Shown: in pieces, positions 35,714-47,033 of the stretch
Layout of the letters: each line of letters opens with the position of its first letter
How positions within the stretch are numbered: the first letter of the stretch is position 1
DNA from: Cricetomys ansorgei
Taxonomy: Eukaryota > Chordata > Mammalia > Rodentia > Nesomyidae
Length of the DNA stretch: 64,000 bases
Direction of reading: 5' to 3'
Assembly: GCA_026225945.1 (NCBI GenBank)
Contig: JAMJFZ010000239.1
Location: 30,456,501-30,520,500 of the forward strand
Notes under the pieces: generated by a model
What the model was told of the DNA's origin: nothing
The model's database searches: none
Seen by the model: only the letters and a program-made list of their open reading frames with translations
Made by a program: the position numbers and the translations under genes

Positions 35714-36066
35714 CAGGTATATTAGTTGTCTCCTCGTGGCTGCAAAAAAGGACTTGACAAATTCTATTCAGAGAGGAAAGGCTTTATTCAGGCTCACAGT
35801 TCAAGGATGCAATTCAAGGTGGAGAATACATGGCCACAGGACATTCAAGTAACCAGTCACATTACTTCTGCAGTCGGGAAGAAAAGACATGAATGCTGCT
35901 GTTCAACACCCTCTCTCCTTTTGATTCAGTCCAGGACCGCAGCCCATGGAGTGGTACCAGCCGCAGTTAGAGTGGTTCTTCTGCCATCGATTAACCTAGT
36001 CCAGAAAATCTCTCACAGACAAGGCCATAACTTCTCTTCTGTGATGATTTCACAATAAAGGTTAAC
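35714..36066 (-). mobile_element. Rodent MER-type repeat, second subtype
   Basis: Opens TATATTAGTTGTCTCCTCGT and GGAAAGGCTTTATTCAGGCT with CACAGTTCAAGG. It continues AGTAACCAGTCACATTACTT, CTGCAGTCGGGAAGAAAAGA, TTGATTCAGTCCAGGACCGC, CCCATGGAGTGGTACCAGCC and ends CAATAAAGGTTAACC. This is the reversed form of a rodent element whose sense strand runs GGTTAA...CTGTGAGCC...AATAAA. About 350 bases, nearly full length. Its first 100 bases resemble the other subtype, so the two families are probably related. Confidence 0.82.
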
Positions 36067-36344
36067 CATCGGGGTAGCTGTTGGGTTGAAGTTCATTCTA
36101 GGACAAAGCCAACACACACACACACACACACAGTTAAACCAGATCCAGTTCAGTTCTTGATCCTGTCCTGGAGAAGCAACTCATTGAGAGTCACATTTCA
36201 GCCTACTCCAACCTTTCCCATGATCCCCTGGAGGACCTCACACTCTTATTCAGAAATCACATGAAACTTCTCCCTTCCCTCCCTCGCTTCTGAGGTCTCT
36301 ATATCACTAGGTAAAGGGATCCCTTCAGATAATCCTTTCTGGAC
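36067..36344. other. Short intervening sequence with (CA)n
   Basis: (CA)n of about 11 units at 36111-36132, then sequence I do not recognise up to the LTR-like block. Confidence 0.5.
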
Positions 36345-36853
36345 TCTGTCTCTAGAGACCAACCCCAGGGATTGAAACTGATGGCTTATTTAAATTTATA
36401 ACAGACTTCTGGTTTCAAGGACACCTTGAAAACTTTATTCCACCTAAAATCGAGTTGTTCACCCTTATTCTGATTTTAGCCTACCCTGACACCAGCAAAC
36501 AACTGTTCTCCCTTAAAGGACTCCAGAGTTGGCACAGAACACGCCCAGACACCAGATTCTCAGCACAAAGGAGATATGTTTGCCCTGGAGGGACAAAAAG
36601 CAGGAGACAAGGGGACACAGGACAAGGGGATAAGGCAAAGGGAGAGGAGAGGCAAGGGATGGGGGGATATTTGTCCTGGAGAGACAAATGCCTGCCTCTG
36701 GACAGAGACAGTTGTGGCCCATAGGCAAATGGGGTGCAGTGGGGGAATTTCTGGGAGACTGGCCTTTGTGTGAGAGGCTGGAAGTTAGCTTATGTCTGGC
36801 TGCCTTTTCATGACCCACAGCCATCTTGGGGTTATGTGGGGGATGTACTAACA
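36345..36853 (-). mobile_element. Probable ERV LTR, minus strand (ERV1-like)
   Basis: On the minus strand the block starts TGTTAGTACATCCCCCACAT and may end GGTTGGTCTCTAGAGACA, giving TG...CA borders and about 509 bases. Directly upstream on that strand is the purine run AGGAAGGGAA, placed as a polypurine tract would be. An AATAAA lies near 36434-36439, about 90 bases before the proposed end, as in R/U5. The C-rich region before it fits U3. No target-site duplication was found and no family name is assigned. A solo LTR or a 3' LTR are both possible. Confidence 0.55.
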
Positions 36854-37850
36854 TTCCCTTCCTATACCAGCATTCAAAGTTGTTCTGGCCCCTCTGCCAA
36901 CTCCACACGTATATGCAAACCAGTCTGATCAGATCAGCGTTGTAACACTTCATAGACAATAGGAATCAGAGTCATGACTGGCCACACCTGCTGTCAGTTC
37001 CCTACTAACCATTTTGATTCTCATATTCAAAGGTCCCTTTCTAGTCTGTATAGTAACTGGATTCATCCAGACCAAGCAGGGACTCATTCTGATAATATCC
37101 TCTTGATGAGCTAATACAGGTACCATTCCTGTCCCAAGAATGGCCACCTCTCCAACTATCACAGGATGTAAAGTGACAGAGCCTTGATGCTAGTGCCCAG
37201 GGTATCCCAATCCACACCCATAAATCCCTTTGGCCCCATCCCTCTCTAGCCTTTGTTCCATAAAATCACTTTGTTTTTATATAAACAAAAAGGTTGGCAT
37301 GTTGTTAGATCAAGAGGCTGTGCCTGGAAAGGGAATCAGTCATGTCTTACTTATATCCTGTCTAATATCTTAACTAATCTCCTAAACTTCTAGCCCCAAA
37401 GAAAGGCAGAACAGGGTGAGATGCCTGAATTAAGGTCAAAAACCTATCTAGTGCATTCACTGGTAGCTAAGATTGACGACCCCTCTCTTCTAAACTTAGG
37501 GACTCCTACCCCTAAAGTCAGAGACCTCTTTCTCTCTCAAGTCTTTAAGTATAAAGGAATTTGTCCTGTGGGTTGCTAACAGATCTCCATGTTCCAACTT
37601 TGCACAATGCACTTGGCCAGCATTATTACGGGGTGGCGGGGAAGACATAGAATTATTTTATAACCATGGAGTGGAAAAGTTCTATGAACAACTTAAAAAG
37701 CCAAAGGTCAGCCATAAAAAGCACTGGTTAATTTGATGGTCACACCAATACCTTGGTTTTACAGGTGATTAACTTCCACTCTTTTTTAGTGCCCTGTCTC
37801 AGCCACACACTCCATGGAGACCCCCACTGCATCATTTCCAATAATTACAG
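36854..37850 (-). pseudogene. Possible decayed ERV internal region
   Basis: If 36345-36853 is a 3' LTR, this DNA lies where the env end or non-coding internal DNA should be. The minus strand has a 70-codon open frame at 36950-37162, and an open frame that runs across the polypurine tract into the LTR. I recognise no retroviral protein motif in either, so the assignment rests on position only. Multiple stops make function impossible. Confidence 0.25.
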
Positions 37851-38760
37851 CCACTTCCTTATCTCAATTTCAAGAGTCTATTCTCTACAGAAGTCCCTGT
37901 AGTATTTTTACCTACCCCCCCCAAAAAAAAACTTCTACATTCTGTGATCTATCTTGATTTCTATATGTACACAGCAGGCTTTTTTCTGCATAAATGAATA
38001 ACATACAGAAAGATTCTGATTACTGTTACAAGTTACTGGTTTCTCATCGTTATATTATAGCCATGTTTACATTGTCACTCCTGCTCCTACATTTGTTTAA
38101 CCTCTCCTCCCAAGTTACGTATTTTTATGTTTACTCCCATCAAACTGGATGCCTTGGGTGCTTGATTAAAACGTTCTACAGTGCACCATGCATCACTGCA
38201 GCTCAGGCACTGCTCGGTGTATCATATAGCATCATCTTCTCAGGAACTCCTAGAGTCACGCCCATGGACTGCAGTAGTTCATTTTAACCTGAAACTCAGA
38301 ATCCGTCTTAAGCAACAGTATGGATTCTGCTTCAGTGTATTTTTCTCAATTACAAACCTTTGCAACAACAATTACCCATCCTAAAGACGAGTTTTCGCAT
38401 GTTGTGTGGTTCTGTCTCTCTTTGGATGCATAAATATTTATAGATTTTCCTCCCTTTGTACTTGACCTTTTAATTATTTGAACACCTGGGACTGAGTCAG
38501 CCCCTCAGGCTATGTCGTTTGTGTTGATCAGCTCTTTGGTACTACTGACATTTCATCGCTCGAATGCAACTTACCGTGCTTAAAGATGGCTTTATCGTGG
38601 TGACATGCTTTAAGCTCATGGAGTATGACAGAAATCCTGTTATCTTCATTTCTTGCTTTGTTTTTTATTTGTTTTTTCTGTTTTTGTTGTTGTTCTTGTT
38701 TTGCTCTTTACCAGCGTCTGTGTGGAACAAAAGCAGAAAGAATTGAGTTTTTCTCAATGA
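37851..38760. other. Unique sequence, no gene seen
   Basis: A C6/A9-type run occurs near 37915-37930. No gene or recognised repeat. The 97-codon open frame at 37994-38287 has no known domain. Confidence 0.45.
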
Positions 38761-38990
38761 TTTCTAGTTCCTATCTTTTTATTTAAAGGTTTTCACACAA
38801 TATATTTTGATCCTGTTTGCCCTCTGCCAACTCCTCCCTGATCCTCCCCCCCTCCCTACAAAACTTTGTCGCCCACCCCCAACACACACAGAGGGATGAG
38901 GGGAGAAACCAAAACAAACAAGCAGAAGACCAATAAGACAAAAAAATGCCAAAACAAAACAAAAATTCTACAAACCTAAACAATAGTAAG
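38761..38990 (-). mobile_element. L1 3'-UTR fragment, minus strand
   Basis: TTCACACAATATATTTTGAT, TGCCAACTCCTCCCTGATCC, a C-rich run, then an A/C-rich segment (AAAACAAACAAGCAGAAGAC) repeat the layout at 13250-13440. Only the terminal part is present, so this is a short 5'-truncated insertion. Confidence 0.75.
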
Positions 38991-39130
38991 TAACTCTTTC
39001 AAAGCCAATAGCCTTAAACTGTTAGTAATGGACTTTTTATAACTATTTATTAGGTACCATTTCTTCCCTACAGTGTATTTTTTAACACTGCTTCCTAACC
39101 CCCAATACTCTCCTAGAATTCATGACTTTA

Positions 39131-39291
39131 GCGGGGCAGTGGCGGTGCATGCCTTTAATCCCAGCACCCGGGAGGCAGAGGCAGAGGCAGGAGGATCTCT
39201 GTGAGCTTGAGGCCAGCCTGGTCTACAGAGTGAGTTTCAGAACAGCCAGAGCTACAACAGAGAAACCCTGTCTCGAAAAAAAAAAAAAAAA
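39131..39291 (+). mobile_element. SINE B1, full length, plus strand
   Basis: Well-preserved B1: GCGGGGCAGTGGCGGTGCAT, CCTTTAATCCCAGCACCCGG, a duplicated GGCAGAGGCAGAGGCAGGAG, GGCCAGCCTGGTCTACAGAG, GAGAAACCCTGTCTCG, then A16. Flanks CATGACTTTA (39121-39130) and CTTGACTTTTA (39293-39303) look like a slightly mutated target-site duplication. Among the B1s here this is one of the least diverged. The open frame across it is an artefact. Confidence 0.98.
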
Positions 39292-40499
39292 TCTTGACTT
39301 TTACCCTATTTAGTTCTACATGGCCCAAATCACTAAGGTTTTCCAAGTGGAAACAACTGTGTCAATGTTGTTTGAATTAAATTAAATCATTGGACATAAT
39401 GAATGAAATGCTTACAGGACTAGCTGAGTATCTTTATGTGACTATCTTCTGTGCTAGGAAAATTTAGCTAGTCGCTAAATTGATTGTTTTCCCAACTTTC
39501 TACTATAATCCCACATAAAATATTCAGCCAGTTGAAATAAATATCCACCTGATAAATACCTGGCACTGAATTAACCTTAGGTACACAGAAGCACAGGAGT
39601 CACCATACACAGATACAATCACCCCGTCATACCTCTACCTCCTCTAGTCCTTCATATGTTAAATTTATCCAGGGTGCTCAGTTCAGATACTCTACTAATA
39701 TATTCTTTGTGTCAAGCCTCAATCCTCAGTACAGCCTTAAAAGAAAACAATCATCTCCTAATGTTTATTCTCAGCTCAGTGATACTATGATTTCATGTAT
39801 TTTTATTGTTCATTTGCTGGAATCAAGAGAGGAAAATCTTATTTCTTGGGATAAAACTCTTTTTCTTCTGGAACAGAGTTATTTTTCTCATTCAAATCTT
39901 TTAGTGTTTTATGAGATACAAAGGCAATAAAATATCTGCACCTGCGTTTTTGTAGAGCTAAAAATCACGAGTGAAGCTGAGCTATGTCCATGGGGGTCAA
40001 AAGGGAAAAATCCATTTGACACTATTAGCTTTGTGTCCCAAGTGCACAAAACACATTGTACTTCCCTATCAGAGAGCATAATCAGGATCTACCCGTGATG
40101 CCAAACGTGGATTCAGAGTCTAATCAATCAGTCACTTGATGCTTAGTCCTCTTGATGCCAAACATCTGGAGACATGGAAACGTCCAAATGAATGAGTGAA
40201 CTCTTCACTTGGTCTTCAGAATATTTTTGGCGACAAATGAACATAGCCAAAAGAGGGCATTTCTGGTTGTGCTGTCTTCAGTCAATAGGTTCACAAGAGG
40301 CATGGGAGACCCAAACTTTCAATATTTAAAGACAACCTTCGGTACATGTAATCTCCTGTGACTTATCTTGAAGAATGGACTTAGATTGAATAATGATAAA
40401 AATCAGAGTCATTGAAGAGTGTTTGAGTGTTCAATCAACATATGGTAGGGGCCAGAACACTAGGGCTCTACTGCCCTAGAATACCTACACTAAGATAAT
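39292..40499. other. Unique sequence, no gene seen
   Basis: No gene or recognised interspersed repeat. Confidence 0.45.
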
Positions 40500-40754
40500 C
40501 TATGGAAGACTTCCTATGAACCCCCACTGAACCCAGCATGCTGTACACCTCTCCGCTTGTGCTTCCTGTGCTGACCTAGAAGTTTCTCCAAGAAATATAT
40601 GGGAAAAAAATGTAGTAGCTAGGAGCTCTATGGAAGGCTTCCTATGAACCCCCACTGAACCCAGCATGCTGCTACACCTCTCCGCTTGTGCTTCCTGTGC
40701 TGACCTAGAAGTTTCTCCAAGAAATATATGAAAAAAAAAATGTAGTAGCTAGGG
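40500..40754. repeat. 128-bp tandem duplication
   Basis: Unit 1 (40500-40627) and unit 2 (40628-40754) are almost identical. Differences are GAAGACTTCC versus GAAGGCTTCC, one extra C in GCTGCTACACC, and small changes in the A run after AAATATATG. Such similarity marks a recent event. Neither unit matches a repeat I know. Confidence 0.97.
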
Positions 40755-41529
40755 GCAGATAAACAAAAAGGGTCCATTGCCCAGATGCCAAATAGAAGAG
40801 TGTCAGCAGTAACCTCAGATGCAGAAACAAAGACTGACCCCCAAGTGCTGCCAGGGGATGCTCTTTAGAGCACGTCTAAGAATATGTACCCTCTCCCCAC
40901 ACAAGGAAATTAGACCAATTCAGAGGAAGGAAGACGGAGGACAAGAAAGCTACGGTCAGTGAAAGAAAACTTTAAAACTGCTACCCTAGCTCTGCTTCTT
41001 GTGTGGTCTGCTCATTCCTCTCTCTTCTCTCTTCCCTTCCCATCCTCCACTCCCCTTTCCCCCCTCTATCTTTTCCTTCTCCCTAATGTCTGACTCCATG
41101 CTAATATTTAGTTCCAACACTATTAAAATCTAAGCGCTAGAAACAGAAGCCTTTCCTGAGACCCCACCACTCTTTCTATAACCAATATCCCAACCCTCTT
41201 TTCTTCCTCTACACGCATTCTTCTGCCTGTCCACTGACTTTCCTTACTCCCTACAGGACAGTTTCTTCCCAAATTTTGAGTGCTGGATTATCCATGAATC
41301 TAGTGGTTTACTCTAAAGGATCCCTCCCTCCCGGGCATCCTTCCCAAGGCCCTGTTGCTTCTATTACATTATTCTTTAAAAGCAGAGCTCCTTTGCATTG
41401 TTTCTGGTTTTGATTTATTCTCTCCTCTATTCTTTGGACTTCCACCCTCTAAGTCTCACCACAAAACACAAGGTTCTGATCGTAGCCTGCCCCTCTCACC
41501 GTCTGTGAGTGTTAGATTTACTGTTAGAC
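40755..41529. other. Unique sequence with CT-rich tract
   Basis: A polypyrimidine-rich stretch lies at about 41015-41085. No gene is recognised. The 103-codon open frame at 41355-41666 runs into the MLT1 element and is not a gene. Confidence 0.45.
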
Positions 41530-41995
41530 CCACCTGTTACCCTCATAGTCTGCCAATACTGCAAAGCAAATTATTACAAACAAGTCATTTAAGCAACCAA
41601 AACTTCCATAGTTCTCAAGGTGAAAAGTCTCAGATGGAAGTGCTAGCACGTGTCTGCAGGACCTGAGGAAGACTCTGCTAAATTCTAGACACTAGAAGCT
41701 TCTATCCTAGCATCTGTGTCTTGATTTCTGGGTTCGTAGTCTTTTAGATGTGTTCCTCAACTCTCTGCTTCTGTCTTCTCCCATATGCATGTGTCTAAAT
41801 GTTCTGTTTTTGTACAGATATCAGTTGTATTGGATTTACAGCCATTGTGACCAACCTAACACTTGATCCTATCTGCAAAGACTATAACTTCCAAATTAGG
41901 TCATCCCTAAGTTCTAGGTTGTGCAGGGAACACTCTTTAACCAGTATAACAACACCTCCATGTACACTGCTTCCTACAACTTGAGAACTAGGCTT
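41530..41995 (-). mobile_element. MLT1 (MaLR) LTR, minus strand
   Basis: The plus strand follows reversed MLT1: TATTACAAACAAGTCATTTA, CCATAGTTCTCAAGGTGAAA, ATCAGTTGTATTGGATTTAC, AACACTTGATCCTATCTGCA and CCAAATTAGGTCATCCCTAA. These correspond to the reversed GTTTAAGCCAC, CCAGAACTGTGAG, CCAATATGACTGGTG and TGACCTTATTTGGA parts. MLT1 predates the rodent-primate split and is inactive. Confidence 0.78.
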
Positions 41996-44140
41996 TGAGT
42001 CAACACAATATCCCACAAAACCAAGGTGTTAAAAAACTGAATTCATCAAACATATGTCTCATTTTTTTCATTTACCCTACAAAACTTTCCTCTGGTCATG
42101 GAAGTCTTTGTACATCTTCCTCACTCAGACTCTTCCACGATGACCAGGTCAAACCAGGATGTTCAATTCTACCCTCTTAATGAGGGCATGTAACTGTGCC
42201 ATGGGGCATCCCTGTAAGAACCGCCCTTGCCTTAGTGATTACAATCACCCACAGCAAAACTGAGCAGTAAAGGTTGGGAATGAGTTTGTCACAGCCATTG
42301 ACTCAGTACGGTGAATCTTTCAATATTGTAAAATATTCTCTGAATTATGAATTAAACTTTTAAAGTATAGCTATTGCCTCTAATTCACATTACAGAAAAA
42401 GAAAACAAATAACCGTTTGCAATGAGTTAATAAGTGGCTAATAGTCAACTGATGCTCAGAACTATAGGAGCGTCTTCAAGTCTGCATTTTAGAGGAATGA
42501 CAGTCACTTGTTTAGGGTTCCAAATAATCATGTTGCATAAAGCAGACTTGGACAGCAAAGGTGTTCTTGAAAACACAGATTGGTGTGAACATATACAGGA
42601 AGGACTATCACAGTTCACATAAGTATGAAACTGTTTCCAAGGCCTAGGAAGGATTTTACAGATGATCTGGTAGTAATCACAATTACATGTTTAGAAAAGT
42701 AAGTATTAAGAGGCTGACAGCAGAGGAGATTTGCTTCTGGCCACTGGGTTGTACTGTACCCTGCAATTGAGACTCCTTTTGGAAACAAAGCGAATCTGGG
42801 TGATTGCGGTCATTTTCTAAACATGTTTTCACATTTCTAAGTAGTTATACATTTCCCAAGTCTGTTTTGGAAAAAAAGAGAAAATTAAAAATATCTATAA
42901 AATTCTTGAAATGTTCTTCACTTTTTAAAAGGAGCTTTCAACACATTAAACAATGAAAATAATATAGCTTCTTTTTGCTTATTGTATCTCTTAAAATCTA
43001 TGTTTATTCTGTCTGAACAAACTGTTTGATGTGGTGAAGTACTTAAAACAATTTGACAACATTCTGAAATATTTTTTTCCTCTTCTCTCTGTATCAACAG
43101 AGGGGAAGACTAAAAAGAAAATGGGAAATATCCAGTTGTATGGCTGAGTTTTAGTTCAAAATACTCTGGCTCTTAACTCTGTGGTTGAATAGGTATCCCT
43201 CATGAAAATTCTATAACTAAGCAATAATAGTCCACACAATTACACAATTACACAGCCGTTCATTGCTCACAAGATTAGCAGTGGATTATTTACACAGGTA
43301 TTAGAATAGATTGTGGACTCACCAAAGGTTATTTTGAAATGACCTGTGGAAAGACACTATTTCCCATTACTCATTTAGAAATTATTCTCTCAATTGTGTT
43401 AGACACTTGCCAGTTGGTTTTTCTAGAAGGCAGCTCAAACACAAGAAATAGCTCTTAAATATAATTTTAAGGCATAAAGAAGAATCATAGCATGGATTTT
43501 ACAATGAACAAATTGTACTGGGCTTCCAAATTGTGTTTTTTGTAGTCTGAACACAGAAGCAGGGGGTAGGCATATGGCAAGGGCCACCTTTCTGCAATAC
43601 AAAAATTTATTAAATCTCCTGGAGTTGGCTAACGGAAGCTATAATTACTTTCAAATGGAAAAAGGCCACAAATTTCCTTTCTCTTGACTTACAGATCATT
43701 TTCTTATCCCAAGTTACATATTTTCAACTTCATCACACATCAGAATGTCAGGTCAAACCCCTACCCTAAGCATATTAAAATTCTTTCCTACCCCTGAACC
43801 TGTGGCACAAATAAGACTGCTATTTCAGTATCGTGATTATTTTGTGATTGGCTCGTGGCTTTCGTTTCTGTTGTTTTTCAGTGTCAACATGAACCACTGT
43901 AAGCACGTATGCTGCATAATTTAGCTGTCTTCAAGAAAAGCAAAAGCTATTTCTCCTGTTTAATATTTCAGTAGCGTATCACTCTTGTTTCTCTAATTCT
44001 GAAGCATCAACCCTACCAAAAGGAGACATTCAGAAGATGAGAGGACATGACCCAGTTTTCCCAATCCAGATCTTCAGTTCATGTACCCCATAGCCTAGTG
44101 CTACACTATACAAAGATAACAAGTAGTGAAATCGTTTCTC
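41996..44140. other. Unique AT-rich sequence, possible MIR remnant
   Basis: About 42375-42480 weakly resembles reversed MIR (GCCTCTAATTCACATTACAG, AAAAAGAAAACAAATAACC, GTGGCTAATAGTCAACTG). The rest has no recognisable content, and no gene is seen. Confidence 0.4.
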
Positions 44141-44244
44141 TTTTTAAAGATTTTATTTTACTACTTTAAATTCTGTGTAAGTATATATACACATATATAC
44201 AGAATTAATATTTATACAGAATTTCTGTGTGTGTATGTGTGTGT

Positions 44245-44284
<40 letters not shown>

Positions 44285-44398
44285 TGTATGTTTGTTCACC
44301 TAAACCCTGGGGCATCAGATCCCCTGGAGCTGGAGCTGCAGGTGATTGTGAGCCATCTGATACAAGTGCTTTTAATCACTGATCCATATCACTAGTCC
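44141..44398 (-). mobile_element. B3-type SINE with (TG)n, minus strand
   Basis: Starts TTTAAAGATTTTATTTTACT (reversed A-rich tail with TCTTT end), passes through (TG)n at 44227-44283, then GGGGCATCAGATCCCCTGGA, GCTGGAGCTGCAGGTGATTG, TGAGCCATCTGATACAAGTG and CTTTTAATCACTGATCCATA with ACTAGTCCCTAGGG. This is the complete reversed B3 order up to the tRNA-like head. The (TG)n grew from its CA-rich 3' part. Confidence 0.9.
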
Positions 44399-44699
44399 CT
44401 AGGGAAAAACGATTAAATTGAATTTTTTAATATTGTTTCTGGAAGAGAAAATGAACTAATTTGCAGAAATCTATGTGTCACTTGGGGATCTTAACATGGA
44501 GCATAGAGTTTTCAGATACAAGAGCTTTTGCATTTTAAAACATCCACCATTTCCAATTCATAGACTAGTCTCTCCTAGTCTTCTCCAACAACAGAACAAT
44601 TGCTGTTTAACTGTTTCCTCCAAGATTGAAACTTCCCATTGTGTAGGGAAGCTCCTTAAGCAGAAAGGTAAACAACTCAAAATAGTTTCAGGAAGTCCC

Positions 44700-45200
44700 T
44701 GAAACTGACAGACTCACTAGGCCCCTCCCTCACAGAGTAAACAATAAAAGCTGACAGTCACTCTCCAACAAGCCAAGCTGCTAAGAAAACTCAAGACAAG
44801 CCAAACTGCAAAGACTCTGAGACCAAACCAGCTACCTGGAAGAAACAGAAACCAGTCGAGCTGCCTGAAAGAGGTTTAGACCAGGGTCACTTGGAAAGAA
44901 CACTCTCCAACCTGTTGAGCTGCCTGGAGGCTGTGCAGTATGCGCCAGATTCCTAGATTTTGTGAGCCATCACCCATGCTGGGGTGGACTTTGGTGATAT
45001 AGCTGTCTATGAGTCATTTCTGCTCCTGTAAGTAATCTCTCACCCATATTCCTGTAAGTAAACCTAATAAAACTATTGGCTCACCATGCTGGACTTAGGT
45101 GGTGTCAGTACTTTGTTCTATCGTAGGTGAGTAGGTTCTCTATCTATGGTGAGTAGATGTATGTGTAGCATCTCCCCAGGAAAAATTTTGTCATACAACA
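44700..45200 (+). mobile_element. LTR-like element, plus strand (family unnamed)
   Basis: Candidate borders are TGAAACTGACAGACTCAC at the left and TTTTGTCATACAACA at the right. CAATAAAAGC near 44740 could be a TATA-like box. AATAAAACTATTGGC at about 45068 is a good polyadenylation signal, with T/G-rich DNA behind it. Between them lie repeated GAGCTGCCTG and CCAAACTGC-type words. The order fits a rodent ERV LTR of about 500 bases. No target-site duplication or internal region is seen, so it would be a solo LTR. Confidence 0.5.
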
Positions 45201-46599
45201 ACACGGTGTGCTCATCTAGCTACTTTTCATCTTCTTCAATACCATATGTTGGATTTGCACTATCCAAAGAATAAGCATCAACCTAAAAGTTTTAAAAAAA
45301 AGTGTCTGACACTGTGTTACTAGTTAAGTCTTAGAGGGTAGAAGAGGTGATACTGTTTTTAAAAGAATGTGACAATAATTTCAGCAATTCTCTTTGAGAA
45401 ATATTTGGGAGATATTTAATGTAGAATAAACAAAAACTGCATTCATTGTCATAGGATTTCTCCTTAACTGAATCTATACCCTGTCTTACCTCTTAGCATT
45501 TTAAGAGTGACACCAGTCTTGGGATGGTTTTAAGCAGCTCACTGTAACCCAAGCTGGACATGGTGGTGTCTCTTCAACTACGCAGTCACTGAGCTATAGA
45601 TGCTTACAACTGCAGAAAGGGTTCACAGAGCATAGCATCAAGTAGAGAAACATCTAAAAGTGCTAACATGGAGATGTTCAAATTTTAGCAAAATACTGCA
45701 GTGGCAAAGAATAAAGAGTAGATGACATGGCTCAAGTATCTCTCAGAAACCATCAGAGACTGAACTCAAGCGCTGTCCTTGGATGCCACTCAGAGGTTGG
45801 ATGTAAGTAAGCCCTTATTGCTGAAAAAAACAGCACACTTAGGACACAGGACTCAAGATTATTCCGGATAGATCTAACCTGAAAACCTCCTTCCTGCATT
45901 CTAGATGCCATAGTACCAGAAAATAGTATGCAATCTGCCGAGGGAGAGAAGTCATTAGTCTTACTCAGTTGTGTGACACCTATGAACCAGAACAATGACA
46001 AGCATGGAAAGACAGCTTTAAAAGTACAATAGAGGCACTCATACTGGTGGTAACCAACAGCTATCTAGATGGACCAAAAGTCCACTGGACAGATGAAAAA
46101 TCATGCCTAGTTCTAGAAACTTCGGCAACTACCCAGGGCTAGTGAGGTCATGGATCTTAGAAGAGAATTTGCTACTGCAACTTCAACCAGCCTGATTCCT
46201 TAACTGTACTCAGTAGCTATCGTCCCTCATCAGGGAAGCATTTCTTAGCTCACTGCTTCTCCCCATTCCAGAGACAGCCACATCCCATTCGTTCAGTTCC
46301 AGCCTTGTCACTGAGGACAGGATTTCGAAGGTCAGAATGAATGAGTGAACACACTTTTAGATAGCATGGTTGACATCTTTCATTCTTAATGTTGCTTGTC
46401 TGTATGATTAAGACAGAGGATGAATGTTAAAATGTTCATACCACCAAATCACCAAAAAAAAAAAAAATGATACCATAAACAAGCTTATTGATTGATGTAA
46501 ATCTTCAGAAAAAAATATGAATTTTCCATTTCATGAAAATAAAGGCTTTATTTTAATTCTGGGACTTTGCTTTTAGAATATTTTTAATTAAAAACTCAT
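45201..46599. other. Unique sequence, no gene seen
   Basis: No gene. A short GCTGGACATGGTGGTG (about 45552) resembles the start of a B1 but does not continue as one. Confidence 0.45.
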
Positions 46600-47033
46600 T
46601 GGTTTTTTTTTTTCTTTTTCCAATTTATTCTACTTTTTTTCCCCCAAGACAAGGTTCTCTGTGTAGCCCTGGCTGTCCTGGAACTCACTCTATAGACCAG
46701 GCTAGCCTTGAATTCAGAGATCTACGTACCTCTGCCTCCCTAGTGCTTGGATTAAAGGTGAATACCACCACTACCCTGCTTATTCTACATTTTTAATTAA
46801 AATAAATCAATTTCCCCTTTTCCTTCTTTCATGTCCTCTTCCTCCAATCCCTCCCAGGTTCCCCCCTTTCATATTAATAGCCTCGTTTTCTTTGATTATT
46901 ATTGGGCACTTGCCATACGTAGAATCATACTGAAACAAGTTGACCCTGTAGTTGAGATTAATGAAGAGGTCATTTGGTGGCAACAGTATCTACTTTGAGA
47001 GAGTTGAAGGCTGCCCCGGTGGTCAGGATTTTA
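46600..47033 (-). mobile_element. L1 3'-end fragment, minus strand, host of a B1
   Basis: T-rich sequence at 46601-46630 continues after the B1 as TTTTTAATTAAAATAAATCA, CCCCTTTTCCTTCTTTCATG, CTCTTCCTCCAATCCCTCCC, the reversed 3' UTR layout of rodent L1s. The B1 at 46634-46779 interrupts it. A later part (46860-47030) is less certain. Confidence 0.58.
46634..46779 (-). mobile_element. SINE B1, minus strand, 9-bp target-site duplication
   Basis: Reversed B1: CAAGACAAGGTTCTCTGTGT, CCTGGCTGTCCTGGAACTCA, TCTATAGACCAGGCTAGCCT and TGCTTGGATTAAAGGTGAAT. TTATTCTAC directly precedes it (46625-46633) and directly follows it (46780-46788). The T/C run at its left is the reversed tail. Confidence 0.97.

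Noticed and set aside
36513..36959. 148-codon open frame on the minus strand, the longest in the window
   Set aside because: It runs across the polypurine tract and through the LTR-like block, and no domain is recognisable. It is a chance frame in C-rich LTR DNA.
39122..39346. Open frames on both strands
   Set aside because: Both lie in a B1 SINE. B1 and its complement often keep a frame open.
40500..40754. CRISPR-like or regulatory array
   Set aside because: There are only two units, with no spacers. In mammalian DNA this is a plain tandem duplication. The same applies to 49313-49625 and 57918-58002.
44126..44395. 89-codon frame with a Cys-Val run
   Set aside because: It is the translation of (TG)n inside a reversed B3 SINE.
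45545..45650. Possible B1 starting GCTGGACATGGTGGTG
   Set aside because: Only the first 16 bases resemble B1. The CCCAGCA box, the right arm and the A tail are missing.
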